Positions 54,328 to 63,859 of a stretch of 64,000 nt of DNA are shown one piece after another. The position numbers were made by a program, and so were the translations under genes. This DNA is from Bacteroidota bacterium. Lineage in GTDB: Bacteria; Bacteroidota; Bacteroidia; Chitinophagales; Chitinophagaceae. Position 1 is the first letter of the stretch. The number at the start of each line of letters is the position of its first letter. The stretch covers positions 1 to 64,000 of the forward strand of contig JAFAGI010000011.1 in NCBI GenBank assembly GCA_023422835.1, in the 5' to 3' direction. Below the pieces are notes generated by a model. It was given only the letters and a program-made list of their open reading frames with translations. It made no database searches and was not told the origin of the DNA.

Positions 54328-54602
54328 AGATTCCGGAGGAATCTAATCTGTGTAGAATTTCAAACCATTGTTGGCGCGCTCCGCAGGAGCGCTATCTCAA
54401 TGCATTTACGAAATCCTCTAAGCCTTTTCAAATATATGTAGCTCTTACAAAGGTAATGATACCGCTCTCCTGTAGAGCGGAACTAATTTACAACATTTTT
54501 CTACGCAGATTATGCTCCTACAGGAGCAGAAATATAGTTCATAATTTCTTCAATTAACGATTATACGATCACAACCTTTCATTTAAGATTCCGGAGGAAT
54601 CT
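54328..54602. repeat. Array of five short hairpins in a non-coding interval
   Basis: Five perfect short palindromes lie in 275 bases: AGATTCC-GGA-GGAATCT (54328-54344), GCGCTCC-GCA-GGAGCGC (54376-54392), CCGCTCT-CCTGT-AGAGCGG (54462-54480), TGCTCCT-AC-AGGAGCA (54513-54528), and the first again (54586-54602). The stems differ in sequence but have the same 7-bp shape and short loop, and each is followed by an A/T-rich stretch. Similar CTCC..GGAG hairpin repeats occur between genes in other Bacteroidota. No gene is seen here. Confidence 0.7.
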
Positions 54603-54668
54603 AATTTTAATTGTAGTTAATAGATATCAAAAGCAAGCAGGAAAAATGACACTGTTGATTCTTACATA

Positions 54669-54853
54669 AAAGCAGTGCTCAAAATGTTGATGCCGGGTCA
54701 AAAGGTCTGAAGGAAGAATGACAGCTAAAAAATATATCTCTATCAAATAAAGGGTCAAGAGCTACTGCCGCCCGCGACTTGCAGCAGCTGGCCGGCAAAA
54801 ACATTTATAACAAAGGTGCCGGCAGAAGCGTTGCTTATCAACTTGATGTATAA
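54669..54853 (+). pseudogene. Remnant of the C-terminal end of a Fic-family protein
   Basis: Translation in changing frames gives KAVLKML, then DAGSKGLKEE, then MTAKKYISI, then KGSRATAARDLQQLAGKNIYNKGAGRSVAYQLDV and a stop (54851-54853). This is the winged-helix tail found at the end of many Fic/DOC proteins of Bacteroidota (RATATRDLQ..L, GGGRSTxY). At least three frameshifts are needed and the catalytic HPFxxGNGR part is missing, so it is a dead fragment. It lies between the hairpin repeats and hemN. Confidence 0.6.
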
Positions 54854-54876
54854 CATACAGTTCTTCTCAACCTTTA

Positions 54877-56238
54877 TCACACCACCATAGAAAAGATCCT
54901 GGTAGAAGGTTTATCGCGTATCATACGCAGATCATAAGCCATGCAGATGTTGCGCAGGAATGACCGGCCGCTTTCGTTTACACTGATCTTGTCATCAGCG
55001 ATATCGATGAGATCGTCGCTTTCAAGCTCCCTCAACCTTTCAATGATCTGCGGGTAGTCGTTCAGGTTATCTTTATGGATAGGCGTTTCCATCAGGCACA
55101 TAATGTTGAGTATTTGCTTGCGGATAAACAGGTCTTCCTCTGTAAGGATATGGCCTTTGAAAACAGTAAGCTCGCCGGCGTTTATCTTTCTTACATACGC
55201 ATCCACGTCTTTTTCATTCTGCGCAAATGCATACCAACTGTCCGATATGGCAGAAGCGCCCAGGCTGATCATCACCTGTGTGGATGACGATGTGTAGCCC
55301 ATGAAATTGCGGTGAATTGTTTTGCGCTCCATGGATTGATACAGGGTATCCGATGTAAGCGAGAAATGGTCCATGCCTATCTCGTGGTAACCAAGTTCCT
55401 CGAGCAGTTCTTTTCCTTTTTCGTACAACTCTCTTTTCTCTTCACCTGAAGGCAGATCTTTTTCATCGAAGCCCCGCTGGCCTACGCCTTTAATCCAGGG
55501 CACATGGGCGTAAGAATAAAAAGCGATCCTGTCGGGTTGTAATTGTTTGGTAAGTTCTATGGTACTGATCACAGAATCTAATTTCTGAAAGGGCAGCCCA
55601 AACACCAGGTCATGGCTGATGCTTTCATAGCCAATGCGGCGCGCTGCTTCTGTAACTTTTGCTACGTTTTCAAACGGCTGCATGCGGTTGATGGCCTTCT
55701 GCACTTTCGTATCATAGTCCTGCACCCCGAAGCTCACTCTCCTGAAGCCCAGGTCGTATAAGGTTTTCAGGTGATCTGCTGTAGTATTGTTGGGGTGTCC
55801 TTCAAAACTAAATTCCCTTTCCGGGTGAACGATTGAGGTAGATAAAATGCCTGAGAGTAGCTTATGCAAATTGTCTGTTGAAAAAAAAGTGGGCGTGCCG
55901 CCGCCAAGATGTATTTCTTTGATCAGAGGTTTTTCAGGGAGCACGCCCAGGTACATTTGCCATTCTTTCAGTACTGCTGCAATGTACGGGTCTTCTACAG
56001 AATGTTGTTTGGTGATGCGTTTGTGACAGGCGCAAAATGTACAAAGGCTTTCGCAGTAGGGCAAGTGAATGTAAATACTGATGCCCTCTTTGTGGTTAGA
56101 TGCTGCAAAAGAGCGCTGCAATGTTTCCAGCCATTTTCCCGGAGAAAAATTTTCCAGGTCCCAATAAGGAACGGTGGGGTAGCTGGTGTAGCGCGGGCCG
56201 GGAACATTGTATTTCTCTATCAGTTGTGCAGGAACCAT
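54877..56238 (-). CDS. hemN: Oxygen-independent coproporphyrinogen III oxidase
   Basis: The 453-residue radical-SAM enzyme makes protoporphyrinogen IX from coproporphyrinogen III without oxygen, a haem synthesis step. The cluster motif is YCESLCTFCACH (about 61-72), where the CxxxCxxC is followed by the extra Cys typical of true HemN. GPRYTSYPTVPYW at the start and LHLGGGTPTFF near 109 are family marks. The C-terminal HemN domain has DHFSLTSDTL near 294. The length fits true HemN rather than HemW. It is monocistronic. Confidence 0.94.
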   Translation of the reverse strand: MVPAQLIEKYNVPGPRYTSYPTVPYWDLENFSPGKWLETLQRSFAASNHKEGISIYIHLPYCESLCTFCACHKRITKQHSVEDPYIAAVLKEWQMYLGVLPEKPLIKEIHLGGGTPTFFSTDNLHKLLSGILSTSIVHPEREFSFEGHPNNTTADHLKTLYDLGFRRVSFGVQDYDTKVQKAINRMQPFENVAKVTEAARRIGYESISHDLVFGLPFQKLDSVISTIELTKQLQPDRIAFYSYAHVPWIKGVGQRGFDEKDLPSGEEKRELYEKGKELLEELGYHEIGMDHFSLTSDTLYQSMERKTIHRNFMGYTSSSTQVMISLGASAISDSWYAFAQNEKDVDAYVRKINAGELTVFKGHILTEEDLFIRKQILNIMCLMETPIHKDNLNDYPQIIERLRELESDDLIDIADDKISVNESGRSFLRNICMAYDLRMIRDKPSTRIFSMVV

Positions 56239-56256
56239 ATCACTTTTTTAAGTGCA

Positions 56257-56264
56257 CAAAGATA
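56257..56264 (-). promoter_or_regulatory. -7 box of hemN
   Basis: The minus strand reads TATCTTTG, a match to TAnnTTTG, 18 bases before the hemN ATG. Confidence 0.55.
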
Positions 56265-56337
56265 GGCAATCCGCATGTGCAATAGGATGCATCATTGTAA
56301 ATTGAATGACATTTAAAACATGCAATCTCGCAAATAG

Positions 56338-56588
56338 TTATTCCATGTGACCATTAAGAAAATAAAAAATATACACATGAAATAGCCATAAGTAAAGTCG
56401 CATACCAACCGCGAATGATAATATAGAATTCAAGAATGCAAGGTTCTTCCGTGTGGCAAAAAGAAGAAATTAAATATTAACACATAAAATAACCATAAAG
56501 ATTAGGAATCTATACCAACCGTGAATGAGTATGAATCTAAAAAGCTGGTTATTGCATGTGGCAAACTGAAAAAATTAATTATACACAC
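56338..56588 (+). repeat. Start-codon-linked structured repeat units (locus 3)
   Basis: A 5'-truncated unit (about 56338-56376, only the TTATTCCATGTGACC arm and tail) is followed by a 107-bp unit (56377-56483) and a 105-bp unit (56484-56588). The last ends ATACACAC directly before the ATG of a lipoprotein gene (56589). The first full unit mixes the left half of the short type (AGCC, GTAAAGTCGC) with the right half of the long type (GGTTCTTCCGTGTGG). The second unit opens with ATAAAATAA instead of ATGAAATAA. Confidence 0.85.
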
Positions 56589-57051
56589 ATGAAATATTAC
56601 TATCCCGGGAATATACTCCTGTGTACCATGCTTGCATTATTACTTACAATTATCAGCAGCTGTAGCAAAAGTGATCAGGCAAATAAACGGAATGAACTGG
56701 TGGCAACATGGGAATCTCAATCTTTAACCATCAGCGTGTATGATGCCAGGAATACGCTTTTGCAAAAGGATATAGAGACTATGGATGATGGCGCCAGCCA
56801 GATCACATTCAATGCAGACAGCACCATGAAAAGCGATGATGACAGCGCCAATTGGAAACTGGAAGGCAACACAATTGTGGCCACGCATACTGAAGGCGAC
56901 TCTACCGTTACACAGCGGTTCAACATCGGAAACACTCACTTCTTCAAAACTTGTTTTGTCGCAACGCATAGATGATATTGAAGAAATTAAAAGCATGCTT
57001 CACAAAGAAGCAAAATACATTGTGGTGGTGATAGATTTTAAAAAAGTCTAA
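56589..57051 (+). pseudogene. Lipocalin-like lipoprotein gene with a frameshift
   Basis: The gene starts at the ATG joined to the repeat array. It has a lipoprotein signal (LLTIISSC, lipidated Cys near 23) and a lipocalin-like body: ELVATWESQSLTISVYDARN, ITFNADSTMKSDD, NWKLEGNTIVATHTEGDSTVTQRFNI. The frame then ends at 56975 after an unrelated tail. Skipping one G at about 56928 restores IETLTSSKLVLSQRIDDIEEI and VVVIDFKKV to a stop at 57049-57051, giving 153 residues. That restored stop overlaps the convergent DUF1287 stop, as elsewhere in this window. It may be a real mutation or a sequencing error. Confidence 0.75.
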
Positions 57052-57722
57052 TCAGGCTTTTTGCTGCCATCGTAATAATAATGGCCTGTAAGTTTGTAGG
57101 CAAATAAGCAGTCAGCCAAAACCTGTCCGCCGCCAATGTTGTGCACAACCAGGAACCTTTTTTGCTCGGCTGACTTTTTATTGACCACTACCCCGATATG
57201 TGTAAGGTTGTTGCTCAATATCCAGGTAACAATATCTCCCGGCCGGTAATCCTCTGCGTTGCGGGTTACCGCGTAGCTTTCACCGTGGCGTTCAAAGAAC
57301 CTGGCCAGGTTGGGCACGCGCCTGTGATCGATATTGGTATCCGGCGATCTGCGCCCCCACAGTTGCGGGTAGTTTGCAAAATTTGATTGCATGTCTTTGT
57401 GCACCAGTTCCTGCAGGTCTATGCCCAGCTTTCGGTAGCTCCTTACGATCACATCTGTACACACGCCTTTGCGGGCATCCACATCACCACGCGGGTAGCC
57501 AATGCTGTAGTAACTGCCGTCGTAGATGATGGTATTGTCTATAATGCTGATGGCTGCATCTGAAAGTTTCTTGCGGAAGCCATGGAGAGGCAATTCTTTT
57601 TCTTCCTTTGTTGCCTCCTGAATGGCAATAGCAGGCTGCTGCCACGCAGGCAACTTCCGGTAGAACACTGCTGCTGACAACAGTACTACCACGATCAGTA
57701 ACAAAAGGAGAAAGCTTCTCAT
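57048..57722 (-). CDS. DUF1287 family exported protein
   Basis: The 224-residue protein has an N-terminal hydrophobic segment (residues 4-20, signal or anchor). The DUF1287 domain follows: YDGSYYSIGYPRGDVDARKGVCTDVIVRSYRKLGIDLQ, then NIDHRRVPNLARFF, and GDIVTWILSNNLTHIGVVVNKK. The conserved Cys in GVCTD with the later His suggests an NlpC/P60-like cysteine hydrolase fold, possibly acting on the cell wall. No substrate is known. It diverges from rpoC and is convergent with the frameshifted lipoprotein gene. Confidence 0.87.
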   Translation of the reverse strand: MRSFLLLLLIVVVLLSAAVFYRKLPAWQQPAIAIQEATKEEKELPLHGFRKKLSDAAISIIDNTIIYDGSYYSIGYPRGDVDARKGVCTDVIVRSYRKLGIDLQELVHKDMQSNFANYPQLWGRRSPDTNIDHRRVPNLARFFERHGESYAVTRNAEDYRPGDIVTWILSNNLTHIGVVVNKKSAEQKRFLVVHNIGGGQVLADCLFAYKLTGHYYYDGSKKPD

Positions 57723-57862
57723 TTTTTGAATATAAATTACAGATTGAAAAATTACAAATTATAAATTACAAAAAGCCTTACTCTTACATTTTTACATTTT
57801 ACCTTTCATACAACCCCGTTCCCAGATACCCGAAAAAATCGCCCAAAATTATAAATTCTCTA

Positions 57863-57893
57863 TTTGCAATATCGCATAAAAATCTTACCTTTG
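57863..57893 (+). promoter_or_regulatory. Strong promoter ahead of rpoC
   Basis: TTTG at 57863-57866 and TACCTTTG at 57886-57893 are exactly 19 bases apart, the best match to the Bacteroidota consensus in this window. Transcription would begin near 57899-57901, about 180 bases before rpoC. The rest of 57723-58080 holds a short leader frame and a hairpin. Confidence 0.75.
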
Positions 57894-57900
57894 CACACTT

Positions 57901-57978
57901 ATGTACATAATTTTGAGGGGTTTTTATCAAATTTCAGAAAGGAATTTTATTAAAACAAAAGCGAAAGCTCTGCTGTAA
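57901..57978 (+). CDS. Possible 25-codon leader peptide of rpoC
   Basis: An ATG placed at the predicted transcription start opens a 25-codon frame (MYIILRGFYQISERNFIKTK + AKALL). Its stop TAA (57976-57978) lies within the 5' arm of a terminator-like hairpin. The position suggests an attenuator leader, but such a short frame in A/T-rich DNA can arise by chance. No homologue is recognised. Confidence 0.3.
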   Translation: MYIILRGFYQISERNFIKTKAKALL

Positions 57979-58011
57979 CGTATTGTTATACATTATGTTG
58001 CAGATTTTTTT
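57969..58011 (+). terminator. Terminator-like hairpin in the rpoC leader
   Basis: TCTGC pairs with GCAGA (58000-58004), extended by TGTAA/TTATG with two wobbles and by GTA/TAC, and is followed by seven T bases. It stands between the rpoC promoter and the rpoC ATG, so it could act as an attenuator. Confidence 0.45.
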
Positions 58012-58080
58012 GTTTTAGGAGTTTCTCGTAATCCTGGTAGGCCTTTCAGCAGTTTTTATATTCAAATTTGAAATACACAT

Positions 58081-61000
58081 ATGGCAATTAAAAAAGACAA
58101 TCGTCCAAAATCTAATTTCTCTAAGATTACCATTGGACTTGCTTCTCCCGACACCATCCTGGAACGCAGTTATGGCGAAGTGTTAAAGCCTGAGACAATC
58201 AACTACCGTACTTACAAGCCGGAAAGGGACGGTTTGTTTTGCGAACGGATTTTCGGACCTGTAAAAGATTATGAGTGTGCTTGTGGTAAATATAAAAGAA
58301 TTAGATATAAGGGCATTGTCTGCGACCGTTGCGGCGTAGAAGTTACCGAAAAGAAAGTACGCCGTGAGCGCATGGGCCACATCAAACTGGTGGTGCCTAT
58401 CGTACACATCTGGTACTTTAAAAGCCTTCCCAATAAGATCGGTTATCTGCTGGGCATGAGTTCCAAGAAACTCGAAACCATCATTTATTACGAAAGATAT
58501 GCGATCATCCAGCCTGGTGTGCTGGAAGATAAATTCCAGACAGGCGACCTGCTTTCAGAAGAAGAATACCTCGATGTAATTGACACCCTTCCGAAAGACA
58601 ACCAGTACCTGCCTGACGATGACCCGCAGAAATTCATTGCCAAAATGGGCGCAGAAGCGGTTTCTGACCTGCTGGCCAAATCAGACCTGGATGCATTGAG
58701 CTATACTTTAAGGAATGCAGCTGCCAACGAAACTTCACAACAACGCCGTGCAGATGCCCTGAAGAGACTGAGCGTGGTGGAATCTTTCCGTGATGCACAA
58801 ACAAGAATTACCAACCGCCCCGAGTGGATGGTGATGCAATATATTCCCGTAATACCACCTGAACTGCGACCGCTGGTGCCGTTGGATGGCGGCCGTTTCG
58901 CATCTTCTGACCTGAACGACCTGTACCGCCGTGTGATCATCCGCAACAACCGTTTGAAGCGTTTGATGGAGATCAAGGCGCCGGAAGTGATCCTGCGCAA
59001 CGAAAAACGTATGTTGCAGGAATCTGTAGACAGCCTGTTTGACAACTCAAGAAAATCAAATGCCGTGAAAGCCGAAGGCGGACGCGCATTGAAATCACTG
59101 AGCGATGTACTAAAAGGCAAGCAGGGACGTTTCCGCCAGAACCTGTTGGGTAAACGTGTGGACTACTCCGGCCGTTCTGTAATCGTGGTAGGGCCTGAGC
59201 TGAAAATGCATGAATGCGGTCTTCCGAAAGATATGGCTGCAGAACTGTTCAAGCCGTTCATCATCAGGAAGCTGATCGAAAGAGGTATTGTAAAAACGGT
59301 AAAATCTGCCAAGAAGCTGGTTGATAAAAAAGAAGCCATTGTTTGGGATATTCTTGAAAATACTTTGAAAGGCCACCCGATCCTCCTAAACCGTGCCCCA
59401 ACGCTTCACCGTTTGTCTATCCAGGCATTTCAGCCTAAAATGATCGAAGGTAAAGCCATTCAGCTGCACCCATTGGTGACAGCAGGCTTCAACGCCGACT
59501 TTGACGGTGACCAGATGGCCGTACACGTGCCGCTGAGCAATGCTGCCATTTTGGAGGCGCAATTGTTATTGCTGGCATCACACAACATATTAAACCCGCA
59601 AAACGGTACACCGGTTACCCTACCTTCACAGGACATGGTACTGGGGCTTTATTATATTACAAAAGGTAAAAAATCCACTGAAACTGAAATTGTAAGAGGC
59701 GAGGGGAAAGTATTCTACAATCAGCAGGAAGTTACCATAGCCTACAATGAAGGCAAGATAGACCTTCATGCCAATATCAAGGTGAAAACCAATGTACGTG
59801 AAAAGAATGGCACACTGGTAAACAAACTGGTGGAAACTACCGTAGGCCGCGTGCTTTTCAACGAGTTCGTGCCTGAACAAGTTGGCTTTATCAACGCATT
59901 GCTTACCAAGAAGAGCCTCAGGGACATTATAGGCGAAATCATCAATATCACCAATGTGGCTACAGCTGCCAAGTTCTTAGACGACATTAAACAACTGGGT
60001 TTCCGTATGGCATTCCGCGGCGGCCTGTCTTTCTCCATCAATGACCTCATTATTCCCGATACGAGAAATGAACTGCTTGAAAGAGCCAAGGAAGAAGTAG
60101 AAGAAGTATGGGAAAACTACAACATGGGCCTTATCACTAACAACGAGCGCTACAACCAGGTAGTAGATATCTGGTCGCGTGTGGATACCAGGCTTACAGA
60201 AACGCTTATCCGCGAAATGCAGACAGACAAGCAGGGCTTCAACGCCGTGTACATGATGCTGGATTCAGGAGCGCGTGGTAGCAAGCAACAGGTAAAACAG
60301 CTTGCCGGTATCAGAGGATTGATGGCTAAGCCAAGAAAATCCGGAAGCACTGGCTCTGAGATCGTTGAAAACCCGATCCTTTCCAACTTCAAAGGCGGCC
60401 TGAACGTATTGGACTACTTCATTTCTACACACGGTGCGCGTAAAGGTCTGGCAGATACCGCCCTGAAGACAGCGGATGCGGGTTACCTGACCCGCCGTCT
60501 GGTAGACGTTGCACAGGATGTGGTGATCTCAGAAGAAGATTGCGGTACGCTGAGAGGTATTACCACAACTGCGCTGAAAGACAACGAAGATATTATTGCG
60601 CCGCTTTCTGAAAGAATTGAAGGCAGAACATCGCTGCACGATGTGCTCAACCCGATTAGCGGAGACTTGATCATTGAAGCAGGACAGGAAATTACACACG
60701 ACAAAGCAATAGAAATAGATGAAGCAGGGGTAGACTCTATCGAGATCCGCTCTGTGCTTACCTGCGAGGCTAATCGTGGTGTGTGCGTAAAATGTTATGG
60801 TAAAAACCTGGCAACAGGCTACCTGGCACAACGCGGCGATTCTGTGGGCATCATTGCTGCACAGTCTATCGGTGAGCCGGGTACACAGCTTACATTGCGT
60901 ACCTTCCACGTGGGTGGTATCGCCGGTTCATCTTCTATCGAATCCAGCATGATCGCCAAATTTGACGGTACCGTGCAGTTCGACGGATTGCGTACGGTAA

Positions 61001-62370
61001 AAACAGAAAATGCAGAAGGGGAAACAGTGGAAATTGTTATTGGTCGTACCGGTGAGATTAGAATTGCAGACCTGGAAAATGACAGGCTTTTAAATACCAG
61101 CAACATTCCTTACGGCGCTACCCTGAGTGTGAAAAACGGGCAGAAAATCAGGAAAGGCGATGTGGTGTGCACATGGGATCCGTTTAACAACGTAGTGATC
61201 TCAGAAATTGCCGGTGAAGTGAAATTCGACAACATCATAGAGGGCATTACCTTCCGTGAAGAGTCAGATGAGCAGACCGGCCACAGGGATAAAGTGATTG
61301 TTGAGTCTAAAGATAAAACCAAAATACCTTCACTGATTGTAGATGGTAAAGAAGAGAAGAGCTACAACCTTCCGGTGGGCAGCCGCCTGGTGGTAGGCGA
61401 AGGAGACCATGTAAAAGCCGGACAGGTGATTGTGAAAATACCGCGTACCATGCGTAAGAGCGGGGACATCACAGGGGGTCTTCCTCGTGTAACAGAATTG
61501 TTTGAAGCTCGTAACCCAAGCAATCCTGCAGTAGTCGCCGAGATTGATGGTGTGGTTACTTTCGGAAATATTAAGCGTGGTAACAGGGAAATTGTAGTGG
61601 AAGCTAAAGACGGTATTGTGAAAAAATACCTGGTACCGCTGACCAGGCAGATCCTGGTACAGGATGGCGACTTTGTAAAAGCCGGAACGCCTTTATCAGA
61701 CGGACAGACAGCACCGCTGGATATATTGGCTATCAAAGGGCCGTTTGCAGTACAGGAATACGTGGTAAATGAGATCCAGGAAGTATACCGTTTACAGGGT
61801 GTAAAGATCAACGATAAGCATATTGAAGTGATCGTACGCCAGATGATGAAGAAAGTGGTGATCATTGATGCCGGGGATACCAAATTCCTGGAAGAAGACC
61901 TGGAAGACCGCAACGACTTCAACGAAGAGAACGACAGGATATTTGATAAGAAAGTAGTGGAAGAAGCCGGTGACAGCACCAGGCTGAAACCCGGGCAGAT
62001 CGTGTCTGTGAGAGAATTGAGGGAAGAAAACTCACTGTTGCGCCGTGAAGATAAAAACCTGGTTACCGTTAGAGATGCAAGGCCTGCCACTGCACAACCG
62101 GTGCTGCTGGGTATTACTAAAGCATCATTGGGCGTGCCGAGCTGGATATCAGCTGCATCGTTCCAGGAAACAACGAAAGTGTTGAGTTCTGCAGCCATTC
62201 AGGGTAAAACCGATCTGATGTCTGGACTGAAAGAAAACGTGATCACCGGCCACCAGATACCTGCGGGTACAGGCCTGCGCGAATTCGATAAATTGATCGT
62301 TGGCAACAAGGAAGAGTATGAGCTACTGACTACTACCCGCGAAGCCATGAGTTTTGATGAAGAAGAATAA
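58081..62370 (+). CDS. rpoC: DNA-directed RNA polymerase subunit beta'
   Basis: The 1429-residue subunit is full length. The first zinc site is C66, C68, C81, C84. The catalytic magnesium motif NADFDGDQ lies at 471-478 with D473, D475 and D477. The second zinc site is C821, C895, C902, C905. The bridge-helix/trigger-loop part ([18 protein letters not shown] near 791, [18 protein letters not shown] near 929) is intact. rpoB normally lies directly upstream, but here the neighbour is a DUF1287 gene on the opposite strand. The gene has its own promoter and terminator, so it is monocistronic. Confidence 0.98.
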   Translation: MAIKKDNRPKSNFSKITIGLASPDTILERSYGEVLKPETINYRTYKPERDGLFCERIFGPVKDYECACGKYKRIRYKGIVCDRCGVEVTEKKVRRERMGHIKLVVPIVHIWYFKSLPNKIGYLLGMSSKKLETIIYYERYAIIQPGVLEDKFQTGDLLSEEEYLDVIDTLPKDNQYLPDDDPQKFIAKMGAEAVSDLLAKSDLDALSYTLRNAAANETSQQRRADALKRLSVVESFRDAQTRITNRPEWMVMQYIPVIPPELRPLVPLDGGRFASSDLNDLYRRVIIRNNRLKRLMEIKAPEVILRNEKRMLQESVDSLFDNSRKSNAVKAEGGRALKSLSDVLKGKQGRFRQNLLGKRVDYSGRSVIVVGPELKMHECGLPKDMAAELFKPFIIRKLIERGIVKTVKSAKKLVDKKEAIVWDILENTLKGHPILLNRAPTLHRLSIQAFQPKMIEGKAIQLHPLVTAGFNADFDGDQMAVHVPLSNAAILEAQLLLLASHNILNPQNGTPVTLPSQDMVLGLYYITKGKKSTETEIVRGEGKVFYNQQEVTIAYNEGKIDLHANIKVKTNVREKNGTLVNKLVETTVGRVLFNEFVPEQVGFINALLTKKSLRDIIGEIINITNVATAAKFLDDIKQLGFRMAFRGGLSFSINDLIIPDTRNELLERAKEEVEEVWENYNMGLITNNERYNQVVDIWSRVDTRLTETLIREMQTDKQGFNAVYMMLDSGARGSKQQVKQLAGIRGLMAKPRKSGSTGSEIVENPILSNFKGGLNVLDYFISTHGARKGLADTALKTADAGYLTRRLVDVAQDVVISEEDCGTLRGITTTALKDNEDIIAPLSERIEGRTSLHDVLNPISGDLIIEAGQEITHDKAIEIDEAGVDSIEIRSVLTCEANRGVCVKCYGKNLATGYLAQRGDSVGIIAAQSIGEPGTQLTLRTFHVGGIAGSSSIESSMIAKFDGTVQFDGLRTVKTENAEGETVEIVIGRTGEIRIADLENDRLLNTSNIPYGATLSVKNGQKIRKGDVVCTWDPFNNVVISEIAGEVKFDNIIEGITFREESDEQTGHRDKVIVESKDKTKIPSLIVDGKEEKSYNLPVGSRLVVGEGDHVKAGQVIVKIPRTMRKSGDITGGLPRVTELFEARNPSNPAVVAEIDGVVTFGNIKRGNREIVVEAKDGIVKKYLVPLTRQILVQDGDFVKAGTPLSDGQTAPLDILAIKGPFAVQEYVVNEIQEVYRLQGVKINDKHIEVIVRQMMKKVVIIDAGDTKFLEEDLEDRNDFNEENDRIFDKKVVEEAGDSTRLKPGQIVSVRELREENSLLRREDKNLVTVRDARPATAQPVLLGITKASLGVPSWISAASFQETTKVLSSAAIQGKTDLMSGLKENVITGHQIPAGTGLREFDKLIVGNKEEYELLTTTREAMSFDEEE

Positions 62371-62394
62371 GGATCTGTAGTTTCTATAAATTTT

Positions 62395-62427
62395 AAAAAT
62401 CCGTTCTGCAAAGAGCGGATTTTTTTT
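62395..62427 (+). terminator. Terminator after rpoC
   Basis: AAATCCGTTCT pairs with AGAGCGGATTT (one wobble) across GCAA and a run of T bases follows. Confidence 0.88.
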
Positions 62428-62590
62428 ACTATCTCCTTATGGTCTTTTCAACAGTGATTTTTTACTATGAATCGGTAAATTAAATATCCGGTATAGATTT
62501 TTTATTTTTTTAAATTTACATATCCATGTAGAATAGTAATTAAAATTATCTACAAAAGAAGTAAGCAAATTAATTTAAAATAATGCTTCC

Positions 62591-63454
62591 ATGCAAAGAT
62601 TATTATCTATTTTATTATCCTTATTAGCTATTACAGTAATGGCTCAAGACAAACCGCTTGACCATTCACTTCTGTGGAAGATAAGCAACAACGGCATATC
62701 AGCGCCTTCTTACCTGTTCGGCACTATTCATGCTATTTGTGCCGCAGATTATTTCTGGACAGATAAAATGGAAGCATCTTTCCGTGCCACGCAGCAATTG
62801 TACCTGGAACTTCCTATGGCCGATTCGGGCTTCCAGTCAGAGATGATGCAGGCGGTAATGCTGAAAGATTCAGCTACCTTACGCGAATATTTTTCCGAAC
62901 GTGAATACGAAATTCTTTCAACATATTTATCTGATTCGCTTCATATACCTGTTGCTGCTTTCGCTAAAATGAAACCGCTTGTGTTATTGTCTCTCTTTGT
63001 AACAGCATCTACAAAATGCGGCAGCATACCTGCAAGTTATGAGGCTGAAATATTAAAAAAGGCAAAGGTAAGATCGCTGAAAATAAAAGGCCTGGAAACG
63101 GTTGCAGACCAGGTAAAGATTTTTGATGATATACCTAAAGACTCATTGGCTGCTATGATTATGAGCTATATAAATACTTCTGTAGAAAGGAAAAAAGATT
63201 TCAGCAACATGGTAGAAATTTATAAATCTCAAAACATAGATGGCCTGTACAAGGAAATAATTAGTCAGCCCGATATGCAGGCATTTAAAGACGTAATGCT
63301 TACGCAAAGAAACAAACGCTGGTCAGAAAAGATATACGTTATTGCCAAACAAAAGCCAACTTTCTTCGCAATTGGCGCCGCGCATTTATCCGGTGACGAT
63401 GGATTAATAAATCTTTTGCGCAGGATGGGATATACAGTAGAAGCTGTACGTTAG
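62591..63454 (+). CDS. TraB/GumN family protein
   Basis: The 287-residue protein has a signal peptide ending in VMAQ near residue 19. Family marks are LLWKISNNGISAPSYLFGTIHAICAADYF near 28-56 (GTIH motif), and the C-terminal FFAIGAAHLSGDDGLINLLRRMGYTVEAV near 258, with the GxxH element and the closing helix. The TraB/Tiki-like fold is thought to be a metalloprotease-type domain; the substrate of bacterial members is unknown. It would act in the periplasm. Confidence 0.9.
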   Translation: MQRLLSILLSLLAITVMAQDKPLDHSLLWKISNNGISAPSYLFGTIHAICAADYFWTDKMEASFRATQQLYLELPMADSGFQSEMMQAVMLKDSATLREYFSEREYEILSTYLSDSLHIPVAAFAKMKPLVLLSLFVTASTKCGSIPASYEAEILKKAKVRSLKIKGLETVADQVKIFDDIPKDSLAAMIMSYINTSVERKKDFSNMVEIYKSQNIDGLYKEIISQPDMQAFKDVMLTQRNKRWSEKIYVIAKQKPTFFAIGAAHLSGDDGLINLLRRMGYTVEAVR

Positions 63455-63467
63455 CTATGTTGTATTT

Positions 63468-63842
63468 TCACGGGTTCATTTTAAACTCCATGATCCTGGC
63501 AATAGAAGTTGCCCGGTTTATTATTTCGCGTGCCGTATCTCCTTCAAAGTGCTCATGAATTGTTGCAGTCCACAATGCAAGCCATTTCTCAAAGTGATGT
63601 TTATGCATTTTTGACAGGCTGTTGAGGTGTATATGCGGAGACATGGGATTGTTCCTATACTCGCTGGTGCCAAAGATCATACTGTTCCAAAAGTTGGTTA
63701 CCAACTGTATATGTTCATCCCAGTCAATGGGGATCACTTCCGTAAAGAAATGTCCGATCACCGGGTCGGGGATAGCTTTTTCGTAAAATTTCTTCACGAT
63801 CAGTCCCAGGTCATTCCTGTTTTGCACATCATTCATATACAC
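63468..63842 (-). CDS. Group III truncated haemoglobin
   Basis: The 124-residue protein reads as a group 3 truncated globin: LGLIVKKFYEKAIPDPVIGHFFTEV near 12-36, WDEHIQLVTNFWNSMIFGTSEYRNNPMSPHIHL near 41-73, then KMHKHHFEKWLALWTATIHEHFEG with the haem-binding helix region. The proximal His is in KHHFEKWL. Such globins bind oxygen or NO and are linked to NO or oxidant protection. Two ATGs two codons apart make the start uncertain by two residues. Its upstream neighbour on the same strand is a gene running off the window. Confidence 0.92.
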   Translation of the reverse strand: MYMNDVQNRNDLGLIVKKFYEKAIPDPVIGHFFTEVIPIDWDEHIQLVTNFWNSMIFGTSEYRNNPMSPHIHLNSLSKMHKHHFEKWLALWTATIHEHFEGDTAREIINRATSIARIMEFKMNP

Positions 63843-63859
63843 AAATGTAAGCTCTTGGT

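Noticed and set aside
61362..62198. 278-codon open frame on the minus strand opposite rpoC
   Set aside because: It lies entirely inside rpoC, whose zinc and catalytic motifs prove the coding strand; the antisense translation is Ser/Thr-rich and shows no family motif.
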